64,000 bases of DNA from positions 62,001-126,000 of the forward strand of contig NZ_BMXQ01000001.1 of NCBI RefSeq assembly GCF_014651835.1. The letters run 5' to 3'. How positions within the stretch are numbered: the first letter of the stretch is position 1; the number at the start of each line of letters is the position of its first letter. Shown here piece after piece: positions 17,813 through 26,865 of the stretch. This stretch comes from Pigmentiphaga litoralis (GTDB lineage: Bacteria > Pseudomonadota > Gammaproteobacteria > Burkholderiales > Burkholderiaceae_B). Made by a program: the position numbers and the translations under genes. The notes under the pieces are model-generated. The model searched no databases. It saw only the letters and a list, made by a program, of their open reading frames with translations, and was not told the origin of the DNA.

Positions 17813-18569
17813 GCCGTTTGGCGTCCAGCAGCGCCGCGTCGGCCCGTTTGATCGTCAGGGAAAAGGTTTCGCCGGGCACATGCTGGCTGACGCCGATGCT
17901 GGCGGTCACGCAGATCGCGTCGTTGTCGGTGCGAACGGCCAGTTCGGCAATGTTCTGGCGCACCCGCTCCATGACGACCAGGCCTTCGGCCGCCGTCGTC
18001 TCGGGCAGCAGCACCAGGAATTCTTCGCCGCCCCACCGGCCGCAGAGGTCGTATTCCCGCAGGCCCGCCTGCAAGGTGGTGGCGATTGCGATCAGGACGC
18101 GGTCGCCGGTTTCGTGGCCGTGGGTGTCGTTCACCTGCTTGAACTGGTCGACGTCGAGCATCGCCAGCGCATACCCCTGGCCCCGCCGCGTGGCGCGTTC
18201 GGATTCTTCTTTGAGCCGGTCCATCAGCAGGCGGCGATTGCCCAGGCCGGTCAGCACGTCGCGGTTGGACGCTTCGTTCAGGGCCAGGTTCAGGTCGCGC
18301 ATCATCTGCTGATAGCGGTCGGAAATGCGCGCCAGCTTTTCCAGCTGGCGCAGCTGCTTGTTGAACCGTTCACCCAGGTGGGTTTCGCGCTGCCGCGCCA
18401 GTTGCTGGTAGGCGTCGGACAGGTGCGTGACGCGTTCCAGCCGATAGCGCTCTTCCAGGTGCACTTGCCACAGCTCGCCGAGCGCGCGGCGCAGGGGGTG
18501 GTCGCTGTGGGCAGGATCCGCCAGCAATTGCTCGATGCGTTCGTCAAAAGCCGAATTGTCGCGGGGCAT
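17772..18569 (-). CDS. siaD: Diguanylate cyclase SiaD
   Basis: A 265-residue GGDEF protein that makes cyclic di-GMP. The active site is GGEEF (180-184) and a product-inhibition I-site RxxD (171-174) lies exactly five residues before it. The N-terminal 100 residues are a helical segment without a known sensor domain, as in Pseudomonas SiaD, which is switched on by dephosphorylated SiaC. Its place directly after siaABC in the same order as the Pseudomonas operon makes the assignment firm. It begins 32 bases after siaC. Confidence 0.93.
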   Translation of the reverse strand: MPRDNSAFDERIEQLLADPAHSDHPLRRALGELWQVHLEERYRLERVTHLSDAYQQLARQRETHLGERFNKQLRQLEKLARISDRYQQMMRDLNLALNEASNRDVLTGLGNRRLLMDRLKEESERATRRGQGYALAMLDVDQFKQVNDTHGHETGDRVLIAIATTLQAGLREYDLCGRWGGEEFLVLLPETTAAEGLVVMERVRQNIAELAVRTDNDAICVTASIGVSQHVPGETFSLTIKRADAALLDAKRHGRNRAVVATASG

Positions 18570-18601
18570 GGCGGATCGGGCTGGCCTTAGGAATAGGAAA
18601 C

Positions 18602-18979
18602 TCAGGAATAGGAAACGATGGAAAACGGGAAGCTGCAGTCTTCCTTGAACTCTTCGGCGAGTTCGGCCACCCGTTCATTACGGTGATCGTAATGCCAGTT
18701 CACGGCCACGTCGCGCCCGCGCTGGTGCGCTTCTTCCAGTGTGTCAAAAATGTCCATGACGGCGCGGATGCTGCTGGTGTTCAGGTACAGCAGGCGCAGT
18801 TCGAGCCGCAGCGGCTTGTCGCAGTCGGCAACGAAGCGCTCGACCCAGTCGATGACCGGACCGAACAGCTCGAACGAATTCTCGGGATAGGAATCGCCTT
18901 GCATACTCAGCAGGCCGGCGTCCCAGTCGGCCGTGATTTCCGGGGTCGACTGGCTGCCAGGGATGGTCAGGTTACTCAT
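18602..18979 (-). CDS. siaC: Biofilm-regulation phospho-switch protein SiaC (DUF1987)
   Basis: A 125-residue protein of the SiaC family. The phosphorylated Thr68 known for Pseudomonas SiaC falls at exactly residue 68 here, within LLYLNTSSIRAVMDIFD. In the known system SiaB phosphorylates SiaC, SiaA removes the phosphate, and free SiaC binds and activates SiaD. The match in length, residue number and gene order supports the same partner-switch. It begins 20 bases after the siaB stop. Confidence 0.95.
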   Translation of the reverse strand: MSNLTIPGSQSTPEITADWDAGLLSMQGDSYPENSFELFGPVIDWVERFVADCDKPLRLELRLLYLNTSSIRAVMDIFDTLEEAHQRGRDVAVNWHYDHRNERVAELAEEFKEDCSFPFSIVSYS

Positions 18980-18999
18980 GCGGTTCGCTTTTGAATGGG

Positions 19000-19575
19000 T
19001 CAGATGATCGCGCGCAGACTGAAAAAGGCGCGGCCGTCGGGGGTCTCACGCAGGCTTGCCGTCAGGGGGGCGCTCGATTTACGCGCCATGTCGATGAGGC
19101 CAAGCCCCGCGCCGCTGCTTGCGCCCGCGTCGCGCGGCTTGCGCAGCTGTTCCTTGTAGCTGGCCTTGAGCTGCGCCTTGTCCAGCCCCGCCAGGGCTTC
19201 CACGCGTTGCAGCAGGGCGCGGCCATCGTCACGTTCCACCAGATTGCCCGCCGACACCACGTAGTGATCGGCGTCATCCCGGGCAACCACCACCGTGGCG
19301 GCCGCCTCGTGTTCCTGGTAGCCATGTTCGACGGCGTAATGACGGATGTTCTGCGTCATTTCGATATAGGTGCCGAACACGTCCATGGCGGCCGACGGTT
19401 GCGCGTGTTCCGCCTGCAGATAATTCTTCAGGGCATTGCCGATCTCTTCGATCAGGCTGCGCGAAATCGGGCCGTTGAAGCACAGCATGATGTGCTGGCG
19501 ATTGAACATTTCGCGCATGGCGAACAAGTCAGTCGAATCCATGGACGCTCCGGTCTGTTTGGAAGTTGGGCTCAT
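19000..19575 (-). CDS. siaB: SiaC kinase SiaB
   Basis: A 191-residue SiaB-family protein kinase with an HATPase-like fold. Features seen are NRQHIMLCFNGPISRSLIEEIGNALK near the N-terminus and GLGLIDMARKSSAPL, a G-rich ATP-lid-like motif near the C-terminus. SiaB phosphorylates SiaC and thereby keeps SiaD off. The start at 19575 overlaps the siaA stop by four bases; an ATG 11 codons further in (MDSTDLFAMRE) is a possible alternative. Confidence 0.92.
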   Translation of the reverse strand: MSPTSKQTGASMDSTDLFAMREMFNRQHIMLCFNGPISRSLIEEIGNALKNYLQAEHAQPSAAMDVFGTYIEMTQNIRHYAVEHGYQEHEAAATVVVARDDADHYVVSAGNLVERDDGRALLQRVEALAGLDKAQLKASYKEQLRKPRDAGASSGAGLGLIDMARKSSAPLTASLRETPDGRAFFSLRAII

Positions 19576-21554
19576 TCAAATCGGAAGGACAGAATGGTGA
19601 TGTCGTCGCGTTGCGGAAGATCCCCGCGGTAGTTTACCAAGGCCTGCTCAACCGCAGCGGCCTGATCCTGCAGGGACTCGCCGGCGATCGACTGCAGCAG
19701 TTCCGCAAAGCGGCGGTTGCCAAAGCCATAGCCGTGTTCGCCACCGGCCTGGTCCAGCACGCCGTCGGTAATCAGGTAGAAGGTCCGGCCCGACAGTTCG
19801 GTGACCGTATTGGTGTATTCGCCCACGCGGCGCTCGCCCAGCGCGCGGCGTCCGCCCGGGAATTCCTGGGTGGTGACGCCGTCGCTGGCGTACAGCGACA
19901 TCTTGGCGCCGGCAAAGTGCGCCAGGCCCGACGCGCGGTCGACATACACGAGGCCGGCGTCCATATTGGTGGCCAGGGACCGCGGCATTTCAGTGTCCTG
20001 CAGCATGGCGCGCATGGCGGCGTCGGTGCGCGCAAGGATGGCGGCCGGGTCGCGCGCGCCCACTTCCTTGATCGCATGGTCGATCGCAGCGCGCGCCAGC
20101 ATGGTCATGAGCGCGCCGGCCACGCCGTGGCCCGCGCAGTCCACGACGCCCAGCAGGCAGTTGTCGCCGTCGGGCAGGAACACGTAGAAGTCGCCGCCCA
20201 CGACATCGCGGGGGTGCCACATGACGAAGTGATGGGCGCCCAGTGATTGCACCATCTGCCGGTCGGGCAGGATGGCCCGCTGGATCAGGCTGGCATAGTC
20301 GATCGAATCGTCGATCTGCTTGTGGGCCGCCGCCATGTTGGTATTGGCCGTCTGCAGTTCCAGGGTGCGCTCGCGCACGCGTTCCTCAAGTTCGGCGGTG
20401 TGCGTCTGCACCTTGGCGGCCATGGCGCCGAACGCGCGGCTCAATTCGCCGATTTCGTCGTCGGTGTCGTCGGGCAGGGCGGTGTCGTACCGTCCGGCGC
20501 TGATCGCCTGCGCCGATTGCTGCAGGCGGCGCAGCGGCTTGAGCACCAGGCGTTCCACCGCATAACCGAACACGATCAGCAGGGCGGCCAACAGCAGCAC
20601 GAAGGCGATCAGCGCCTGCGTTGCCCAGCCCGGGTCGATCACCTGGGCGGCGCGCAGGTCCACCACCGACAGCACGTGCCAGCGCAGGTCCGGGATATAG
20701 GCCAGCACCAGCAGCTGGCGCTTGCCGTCTACCGTCGCCCATAGGTCCACCGGGTTGGCAGGCCGGGCTTCGGCGGCTGCCATGGCGGTGCGCAAGGACG
20801 CCCGTTCGGCGTCGGATGCAAGCAGGCCGAACGCCGTCTGCCGTTCGGTCGGCTTTTCGGACACCGACCCGTAGGCAATGCGCCTGGTGTCCGGATGGGC
20901 CTGGATCGCGCCATTGCGGTCGATGATGATCGGGGTGACGCCACTTTCGGTGGTGGCAAGGAAATCGTTCAGGAAGTTGCTCAGGTTCAGGCCGGTGCCC
21001 ACGACACCCAGGCGGCGCGCGCCGTCGTGCACGGCCACGTTGAACCAGACGTTGGTGATCTTGAGCTGGGCGCTGAGCTCGACATTGATGTTGTAGCGAT
21101 CCGGACTGCGCATCGTCGCGTAGTACCAGTTGTCGCTGACCTTGTCGGGCGACGTGGTGTAGCGCGGCGCGGTAGAGACCGGCGCCTTGCTGTCGTTATA
21201 GTAGTAATTGCCCTGGCTGTCGGCCACGAAGTAGGAGTGGTCCCGCAGGTCGGCACGGTAGCCTTCGGCTTCTTCGAAGAAGACGTCGCGCGCTGCGGCA
21301 TCGTCCAGGTTGGACAGCCAGCGGCGGGTGACGACCGAATTGGCCAGGCGGGTGGCCAGCGCCAGTTCCCGCGACACGGGCGCAAAAATCTGTTCGCGAT
21401 GGAGCAGGGTGTGATTGCGGGCATAGGCCAGGCCAAAGTGGTTCCGTACCGTCTCGACCCCCTGCCAGGCAATGAACGCCGCCGGAATCAAGGCAAGCGC
21501 ACAACTCAACAACAGCGCGACCAGCGATTTGCCGCGCAGACCCAACATGGCCAT
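19572..21554 (-). CDS. siaA: Membrane phosphatase SiaA (Cache-HAMP-PP2C)
   Basis: A 660-residue inner-membrane receptor phosphatase. TM1 spans about 8-30, a large periplasmic double-Cache-like sensor about 35-305, TM2 312-334, HAMP 335-388, a coiled linker, and then a PP2C/SpoIIE-type phosphatase domain from about 418 to the end. Metal-binding residues are seen in GGDFY (453-457) and VDCAGHG (471-477). It dephosphorylates SiaC in response to an external signal, so it turns on cyclic-di-GMP synthesis by SiaD. It is the first gene of the operon; no clear promoter could be assigned upstream. Confidence 0.93.
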   Translation of the reverse strand: MAMLGLRGKSLVALLLSCALALIPAAFIAWQGVETVRNHFGLAYARNHTLLHREQIFAPVSRELALATRLANSVVTRRWLSNLDDAAARDVFFEEAEGYRADLRDHSYFVADSQGNYYYNDSKAPVSTAPRYTTSPDKVSDNWYYATMRSPDRYNINVELSAQLKITNVWFNVAVHDGARRLGVVGTGLNLSNFLNDFLATTESGVTPIIIDRNGAIQAHPDTRRIAYGSVSEKPTERQTAFGLLASDAERASLRTAMAAAEARPANPVDLWATVDGKRQLLVLAYIPDLRWHVLSVVDLRAAQVIDPGWATQALIAFVLLLAALLIVFGYAVERLVLKPLRRLQQSAQAISAGRYDTALPDDTDDEIGELSRAFGAMAAKVQTHTAELEERVRERTLELQTANTNMAAAHKQIDDSIDYASLIQRAILPDRQMVQSLGAHHFVMWHPRDVVGGDFYVFLPDGDNCLLGVVDCAGHGVAGALMTMLARAAIDHAIKEVGARDPAAILARTDAAMRAMLQDTEMPRSLATNMDAGLVYVDRASGLAHFAGAKMSLYASDGVTTQEFPGGRRALGERRVGEYTNTVTELSGRTFYLITDGVLDQAGGEHGYGFGNRRFAELLQSIAGESLQDQAAAVEQALVNYRGDLPQRDDITILSFRFE

Positions 21555-21857
21555 CTCAATCCTTTTCTTGATACGGGCTTACACCCTCGGCAATTGTGCC
21601 GGGGGGCGGTGGCCCTAGCAAACACTGGCCTTGCCCATGGCGCAAATAAGACGCTGCAGCAGGCGAATGGCGGTCGGGGTTGTCTTGGGCGCAAGCCTTG
21701 GTGTAGTCCCGTAGGCGCCCATCGGAAGGTATTTACCGGTTGCACCTGACACCGGGCTTTACAGCAAGCACATGGACTGTCACCAGCCACCGGCCTAGAG
21801 TGGAGACTCTGCAGGCAACGGGGCAGCGCGAGGCCCTGTCTTAATGGAGTGACAACA
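21555..21857. other. Intergenic region between siaA and the DUF1488-like gene
   Basis: About 300 bases between divergent genes. It must hold the siaA promoter and that of the small downstream gene, but I see no convincing -10/-35 pair, repeat or further gene. GGAGT (21846-21850) near its right end is the ribosome-binding site of the small gene. Confidence 0.5.
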
Positions 21858-22127
21858 ATGACGACAGAACTGGCAAGAGAGGTTCAGCCCACCGTTTTGG
21901 ATGGGGCAGTGCGGTTCACTGCAAGGTTCGAAGGCCGCAAGAGCCAGGAATTCGAGATTTCGGGCGACGTGCTCGAAGAACATTTCGGCGCGGCCAGCCG
22001 TAGCGACGACGACCTGCTCGCGGCGTTCAAGCACGGACGTGAAGAGATTCTAAAGGCGGCCGGCGAAGCCAGCAGCACGCCTACGACGGGCATCGTGCCC
22101 CTTGGAACGGGCGATTTCACGGAATAA
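21858..22127 (+). CDS. Small DUF1488-like protein
   Basis: An 89-residue acidic protein. The pattern VRFTARFEGRKSQEFEISGDVLEEHFGA...DDLLAAFKHGREEIL resembles DUF1488 proteins, small cytoplasmic proteins of unknown function common in Burkholderiales. The ATG at 21858 follows GGAGT by seven bases; a GTG three codons earlier is possible. The last 20 residues (Thr/Gly-rich) lie outside the recognisable part. The family call is from memory of its sequence pattern and is moderately certain. Confidence 0.65.
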   Translation: MTTELAREVQPTVLDGAVRFTARFEGRKSQEFEISGDVLEEHFGAASRSDDDLLAAFKHGREEILKAAGEASSTPTTGIVPLGTGDFTE

Positions 22128-22182
22128 TCGTCCGTAGCGCGAAGGGGCAGCCGGCCGTCGGCCCGTTGTTGCCCCGAACCGG

Positions 22183-22518
22183 TCAGCCGGCGTCGGGTTG
22201 CAGCATGATGATGGCCATTCCGGCCAGGGCAACCACGCCGCCGGCCACGTCCCAACGGGTGGGCGCCACGCCATCCACCCGCCACAACCACAGCAGGGCC
22301 ACGACGATATACACGCCGCCATAGGCGGCATAGGTGCGTCCCGCCGCGGTCGGGTGCAGCGTCAGCAGCCAGGCAAACAAGGCCAGCGATGCCGCCGCCG
22401 GCACCAGCAGCCACAGCGGCTTGCCCTGTTTGAGCACCAGCCAGGGCAGGTAGCAGCCAACGATTTCGGCAAGGGCCGTCAGTGCGAACAGGGCGGCGGT
22501 GGTGGTCAGGGCGAGCAT
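22183..22518 (-). CDS. ynfA: YnfA family (UPF0060) membrane protein
   Basis: A 111-residue inner-membrane protein with four hydrophobic helices. [28 protein letters not shown] and the ending [15 protein letters not shown] are the typical YnfA blocks. YnfA proteins resemble small multidrug resistance transporters and some have been linked to efflux. The ATG at 22518 has AGGAG five bases upstream; the frame extends to 22566 without homology. The gene converges with the DUF1488-like gene and diverges from scpB. Confidence 0.92.
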   Translation of the reverse strand: MLALTTTAALFALTALAEIVGCYLPWLVLKQGKPLWLLVPAAASLALFAWLLTLHPTAAGRTYAAYGGVYIVVALLWLWRVDGVAPTRWDVAGGVVALAGMAIIMLQPDAG

Positions 22519-22557
22519 GGGACTCCTGGTGGCTGCAACGGAGGGGTGGGACAGTGC

Positions 22558-22586
22558 TTGTGGCATTGCCTCGCTGAGGCTACACT
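22558..22586 (+). promoter_or_regulatory. Putative sigma70 promoter for scpB-rluB
   Basis: TTGTGG (22558-22563), a 17-base spacer and TACACT (22581-22586). It implies a leader of about 365 bases before scpB. Confidence 0.5.
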
Positions 22587-22641
22587 AGGATTCGCTGTAC
22601 GAGGTGTTGCGCCTTTCCTGTGGCCCGGTCCGATCCGGATC

Positions 22642-22688
22642 GCCTGGGTAAGGCCTCTACCGGCACCGGGCAATCGCCCGGCCCAGGC
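22642..22688 (+). ncRNA. Structured leader element upstream of scpB
   Basis: A long-range stem GCCTGGG/CCCAGGC (22642-22648 with 22682-22688) encloses a perfect hairpin CCGGGC-AATC-GCCCGG (22666-22681) and a single-stranded stretch containing the self-complementary AGGCCT. No known riboswitch consensus was recognised. The rest of the leader, 22689-22941, shows nothing I can name. Confidence 0.35.
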
Positions 22689-22941
22689 ACCTCGCCTGAT
22701 CACGCTCCCGAACGTGGTCCCCGAAGTTCAGGCTCGGCCCGACGTCCAGGCTCAGTCCGGTATCCAGCGGCTGCTACGGCACACGCACCCAACGACATCT
22801 TGTTCAGCATGCGACTCGCCATGCGAGACCGGCCTGCACCTGCGGCCTGTTCGCGGGCTGGGCGCCAGGGGATCGCAAGGCCCCGGCGCATCAATGGCTG
22901 AATGCTATTCGAACCGTATTTCACCTTGTACGGATGACGCT

Positions 22942-22955
22942 CGTTTGATCAAACG
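22942..22955. promoter_or_regulatory. 14-bp perfect palindrome at the scpB start
   Basis: CGTTTGATCAAACG ends three bases before the scpB ATG, where a Shine-Dalgarno sequence would be expected, and no purine-rich site is visible. It could be a protein operator or a small RNA hairpin affecting initiation. Confidence 0.45.
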
Positions 22956-22958
22956 CAC

Positions 22959-24038
22959 ATGAATACCAGCGAGGCACGACTCGTTCTGGAAACCGCGCTG
23001 TTATGCGCGCAGGAACCCCTCCAGCTTTACGAATTGCGCAAGCTGTTTGCCGACGAAGTGGGCAATGACACCCTGCGCGGCCTGCTCGACGACATCCGCA
23101 TCGCCTGGCAGGACCGGGGGATCGAACTGGTGGCCTTGTCCAGTGGATGGCGCTTTCAGAGCCGCCTGTCGATGCGGCCGTACCTGGAGCGCCTGAGTCC
23201 GGAAAAGCCGCCGCGGTATTCGCGGGCGGTCATGGAAACGCTGGCCATCGTGGCGTATCGCCAGCCGGTCACGCGGGGTGATATCGAAGAAATCCGTGGG
23301 GTGACCGTCTCGACGCAGGTGATCAAGGCGCTGGAAGACCGGGACTGGATCGAAGTGATCGGTCACCGTGACGCGCCGGGCCGGCCTGCCTTGTTCGGTA
23401 CGACCCGGCACTTCCTGGATGACCTGGGCCTGAAGGCGCTGGACGAATTGCCTCCGCTGGAAACCACCGAAGCCGTGGCCGCACTGAGCGGGCTTGGCGA
23501 GCCCGAAGGCCTTGCCTTCGAGCCGGCGGCGGACGCAGACGCCGGTAGGGCGGATGATGCCGTCGCCATCGACGGCGCGATGCAGGCCCCTGCCGATGTT
23601 GACGCCGACATGGACGCCGAGGCCAACCAGGTCGACGGTCTGGCGCTGGAAAATCCGGCACCCGGGTCGCTGTTGGACGCCGAGGCGGGCACCGGTGCCG
23701 AGGTCGGCGCAGCGCCCGACGTCGAGCCCGACGCCGTATCACGCACTACCGAACAGAACGCCGTCGACGCTCCTGGCGCCGACCCCGAATCTCCTGACGC
23801 CGCCGACGATGCTGTCGGCGCCGCCACTCCTGTCACTTCGGTCTCCGGACCTACGATGCCTGACGAGGCCCCTGCTACGGATGCGACCGAGTCGCCCGAG
23901 GAAGCAGGCGCCCTGCAGGACGGGCCGGAGTCCGATGTCGCCGAGCCTCGTGCCGACGCGCCCACTGTGGCGCCCGATGCCGAGGACGACGATCCTCTTT
24001 ACGCCAGACTGGCAAGAACGATAAGTCCTAAAACATGA
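22959..24038 (+). CDS. scpB: SMC-associated condensin subunit ScpB
   Basis: A 359-residue protein. The first 180 residues are a complete ScpB with two winged-helix domains ([74 protein letters not shown]). ScpB binds ScpA and the SMC ATPase in chromosome organisation. Residues about 185-345 form a long acidic Ala/Asp/Glu/Pro-rich tail, probably disordered, roughly doubling the usual length. No scpA is in the window. The stop overlaps the rluB ATG by four bases. Confidence 0.93.
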   Translation: MNTSEARLVLETALLCAQEPLQLYELRKLFADEVGNDTLRGLLDDIRIAWQDRGIELVALSSGWRFQSRLSMRPYLERLSPEKPPRYSRAVMETLAIVAYRQPVTRGDIEEIRGVTVSTQVIKALEDRDWIEVIGHRDAPGRPALFGTTRHFLDDLGLKALDELPPLETTEAVAALSGLGEPEGLAFEPAADADAGRADDAVAIDGAMQAPADVDADMDAEANQVDGLALENPAPGSLLDAEAGTGAEVGAAPDVEPDAVSRTTEQNAVDAPGADPESPDAADDAVGAATPVTSVSGPTMPDEAPATDATESPEEAGALQDGPESDVAEPRADAPTVAPDAEDDDPLYARLARTISPKT

Positions 24039-26005
24039 ACGACATCCCTGAAGGTCCCAAGAGCGACGCCACGAGCGCGCCCGACGCCACTGGCGAGGGC
24101 CGGAACGCTGGCGCGCCCGAGAAGGCCCGCGGTCGGCGCAATCTGCGCACGCCGTTCCGCCGCCGCCGGCCGGCCGATGAAGCCGCCGCAGGCGCCGCCG
24201 ACGGCGCCGAAGCGGCTGCCGCCGCACCGGCCGCTGCAGGCGAGGGCGAAGCCGCCGCCGCCCCGGTGCAGAACCGCCGCAAGCCGCGTGGCCCGCGTGC
24301 TGCCGCAGCACAGAAAGAACACAAAGAACAGAAAGATGCCGCCGCGCCGGCCCGCAATGGCCGCCGTGCGCCCGCCAAGACGCGGGGTCGCGCAGCGCCT
24401 GCTGTCGTGGCCGTGACGGGGGGCGAAGACCTGGACGTTGCCGGTCCGGACCTGTCGCCAGACGAACTGCGCGCCGCCGAGAAGGAAGCCGAACAGGCCT
24501 TGTCCTTCCTCGACAAGGCGCCGGATCTGAAGCGCCGCCTGGGCAAGTACCTGTCCAGCGACGCCGTGGTCCCCAAGCTGCACAAGGTGCTGGCCGATGC
24601 CGGCATCGGTTCGCGCCGCGAGATGGAAGAGCTGATCGTGGCGGGCCGAGTGTCGGTCAACGGCGAGCCGGCCCACATCGGCCAGCGCGTGTCCCCGAAT
24701 GACAACGTGCGCGTCAACGGCAAGCTGGTGGTGCGCCGCAATCTGTCGCGGCCGCCGCGCGTGGTGCTCTATCACAAGCCGGCTGGCGAAATCGTCACGC
24801 AAGACGATCCGGAAGGCCGCGCAACGGTGTTTTCGCGCCTGCCCAAGATCAAGAGCGGCAAGTGGATTTCGGTCGGCCGTTTGGACTTGAACACCGAAGG
24901 CCTGTTGATCTTCACGACGTCGGGTGACCTGGCCAACCGCATGCTGCACCCCCGTTATGGCATGGAACGCGAATACGCGGTCCGCGTGCTGGGCGAAATG
25001 ACCGAAGAACAGCGCGAATCGCTGCTGACCGGCATCGAGCTCGAGGACGGCATGGCCGCGTTCGGCGCCCTGGACTACCTGGGCGGCGAAGGCAGCAACC
25101 GCTGGTACCGCGTCACCCTGCAGGAAGGGCGCAACCGCGAAGTGCGCCGTATGTTCGAATCGCTGGGCGTGATCGTCAGCCGTCTGCTGCGCACCCGCTT
25201 TGGCGACGTCACGCTGCCGCGCGCGCTGCGCCGCGGCCGTTGGGAAGAACTCGACGCCACCATGGTCACCGCCATGCAGGTCCAGCTGGGTCTGATCCGC
25301 GGCGACGACGACGAAGCCGGCGGCCGCCGCAATGGCCGCAGTGCGCAGCCGCTGTCGCATGAAGGCGCCTTGCCTCCGGGCTATGGCACGCTGGACCAGA
25401 ACGGCATGCATGGCGCGCGCGTCGGCCGCCGCGGTCAGGTGCAGGGCGGGGCGCGTGGCGCACCGCGGTCGGCGGCCAGCCCGCTGGCAGGCCAGGCCTT
25501 CCCGTCCGACCCGTACGGCACGGGCGTCAGTTTCGCGGGCGGTCTGGCCAATGGCCATCCGCACGTGGGCGGCGCACGCCCGAGTCGCGAGGCGCCGGGC
25601 ACGCCTGCGCGCCGTGGTCCCAAGCGTGGGCCAGGCGCCCATGTGGGCCGGGGGCAGGGCGCGGTTCCGGCCAATCACCCTTATGCTGAACCCGTGAAGG
25701 GCGCCCGCAAGCGTTCGGCCAAGCCTCGTGCTGAAGCCGGCAACGCGGCGCCTGCCGAAGCCCGCGCACCGCGGGGTCGGGGCGCGGGTGCGGGCGCTGG
25801 GGGTAACGGCCCCGCCGGGCCGCGTTCGGCCGCCGGGGGTCCGCGTGGCGCCCGCGCGCCGAGCAAGAGCGCCGGCCGAGGCCCGCGCAGCGCAGCCGGT
25901 GGTGCGCGTGCTGGCGGCGACGAGGCCCAGCCTCGCGGCGCCGCCGCGCACGAATCCCAGCTGGCCTTTGCCGGTGCGCCTCGTGCCCGCCGCGGTCGCA
26001 GCTGA
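24035..26005 (+). CDS. rluB: 23S rRNA pseudouridine(2605) synthase RluB
   Basis: A 656-residue RsuA/RluB-family enzyme. An S4 RNA-binding domain (about 180-235, [18 protein letters not shown]) is followed by the synthase domain with catalytic Asp284 in [11 protein letters not shown] and the closing block [12 protein letters not shown]. RluB modifies 23S rRNA helix 89. The conserved core is only about 260 residues. It is flanked by an Ala/Arg/Lys-rich N-terminal extension (1-175) and a long Gly/Arg/Ala-rich C-terminal tail (about 430-656), both of RNA-binding, disordered character. Coupled to scpB by an ATGA overlap. Confidence 0.93.
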   Translation: MNDIPEGPKSDATSAPDATGEGRNAGAPEKARGRRNLRTPFRRRRPADEAAAGAADGAEAAAAAPAAAGEGEAAAAPVQNRRKPRGPRAAAAQKEHKEQKDAAAPARNGRRAPAKTRGRAAPAVVAVTGGEDLDVAGPDLSPDELRAAEKEAEQALSFLDKAPDLKRRLGKYLSSDAVVPKLHKVLADAGIGSRREMEELIVAGRVSVNGEPAHIGQRVSPNDNVRVNGKLVVRRNLSRPPRVVLYHKPAGEIVTQDDPEGRATVFSRLPKIKSGKWISVGRLDLNTEGLLIFTTSGDLANRMLHPRYGMEREYAVRVLGEMTEEQRESLLTGIELEDGMAAFGALDYLGGEGSNRWYRVTLQEGRNREVRRMFESLGVIVSRLLRTRFGDVTLPRALRRGRWEELDATMVTAMQVQLGLIRGDDDEAGGRRNGRSAQPLSHEGALPPGYGTLDQNGMHGARVGRRGQVQGGARGAPRSAASPLAGQAFPSDPYGTGVSFAGGLANGHPHVGGARPSREAPGTPARRGPKRGPGAHVGRGQGAVPANHPYAEPVKGARKRSAKPRAEAGNAAPAEARAPRGRGAGAGAGGNGPAGPRSAAGGPRGARAPSKSAGRGPRSAAGGARAGGDEAQPRGAAAHESQLAFAGAPRARRGRS

Positions 26006-26087
26006 CACGTCTGGCGGACGGTGGGTCGCCAGGGCGCATGGTGTCGTTCGCCCTGGCTGGGATATATGACCGGGAAGCACGCATGAC

Positions 26088-26116
26088 TTGAAAAATAGGT
26101 CCAAATGGCTTATGAT
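26088..26116 (+). promoter_or_regulatory. Strong sigma70 promoter upstream of the rimP leader
   Basis: TTGAAA (26088-26093), a 17-base spacer and TATGAT (26111-26116), close to consensus at both hexamers. It lies 83 bases after the rluB stop and directs transcription towards rimP. Confidence 0.7.
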
Positions 26117-26122
26117 CAACAA

Positions 26123-26865
26123 GCTAAGCACCCGCTTCCCAATGCCAACAGCTGATTGCTGCATTTGATGCAATCCGGGCAGGGATGGAAAAGGGGCTTG
26201 CGAAGCCGTCGGCACTTCCGGGGTTTGGATCTGGAAGAATGGATTTCCGAAATGCTGTATTGAAAATACCGGTAGATGGTTATCGGTGTGTGGTGATCGA
26301 TACATGGTCATCGATACATGGAAATGCGTTCTTTGGATCTCTTCCGGACTCAAGCGTCACGGGCTGGGTCGTGGTTCAGGAAAGTCGCTCTGCACAGGGT
26401 ACTGCGTGCATCGAGCGATCAAGCTTTCCGGAACACCGATCTGGAGAGGGTCCGGGCAGCAGCATCTGCCCTCGCGGCCATCTCCGTTGGCCCAGCGTTC
26501 AGGCAGTTCCCGCTTCGCGCTGACTCCAGTGTTGTAAAAAAACACAGTTGCGGAGTGGTGGAGCTGCCCCGATATTCCCCAGAATACGGACAGAACCTTG
26601 CGACAGTACCCGGATCGTGCGGCGCGTTGAATACCGCGACGCTTCAAGACGGGTCGCTGACAGACGTGCGGCCGGGGTATGGCTACGCGATGGCAAGTTG
26701 TCAGGGGCGGCGGGTGACACGCGCAACGGGGTCCGGAATCCGGGCTGGCGATTGCGGCGTATCGAGCTTAGGCAAGGTCGCAAAATGGGCTGGACAGTAC
26801 AGCCCATTTTTTTTTGGTTTTCAGGTTTGCGATGCAAGTCGCACCACTAGATCGCACGATAAGGC
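26123..26865 (+). ncRNA. Long leader or independent RNA ahead of rimP
   Basis: About 740 bases between the strong promoter at 26088 and rimP hold no ORF with convincing protein character, although frames up to about 200 codons are open. The stretch is less GC-rich than the genes beside it. It contains a 12-base direct repeat (26296-26307 and 26310-26321) and ends in an intrinsic terminator at 26782-26819. It is either a noncoding RNA of roughly 690 bases or an attenuated leader of the rimP-nusA-infB operon. Confidence 0.4.
26782..26819 (+). terminator. Intrinsic terminator 47 bases before rimP
   Basis: Stem AAAATGGGCT/AGCCCATTTT (26782-26791 with 26801-26810), 9-base loop, then a T run to 26815. 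Its position inside the leader suggests attenuation of the nusA operon. Confidence 0.8.

Noticed and set aside
22620-22901. Rightward ORF of 93 codons in the scpB leader
   Set aside because: Pro/Arg/Gly-rich translation of structured GC-rich RNA, with no ribosome-binding site.
26296-26321. Two 12-base direct repeats (ATCGATACATGG) as an attachment site
   Set aside because: Too short and too close together; no integrase or mobile gene nearby.
23999-26353. Very long leftward ORF (784 codons) opposite rluB
   Set aside because: It mirrors the GC-rich repetitive tails of RluB; the rightward frame has clear S4 and pseudouridine-synthase motifs.
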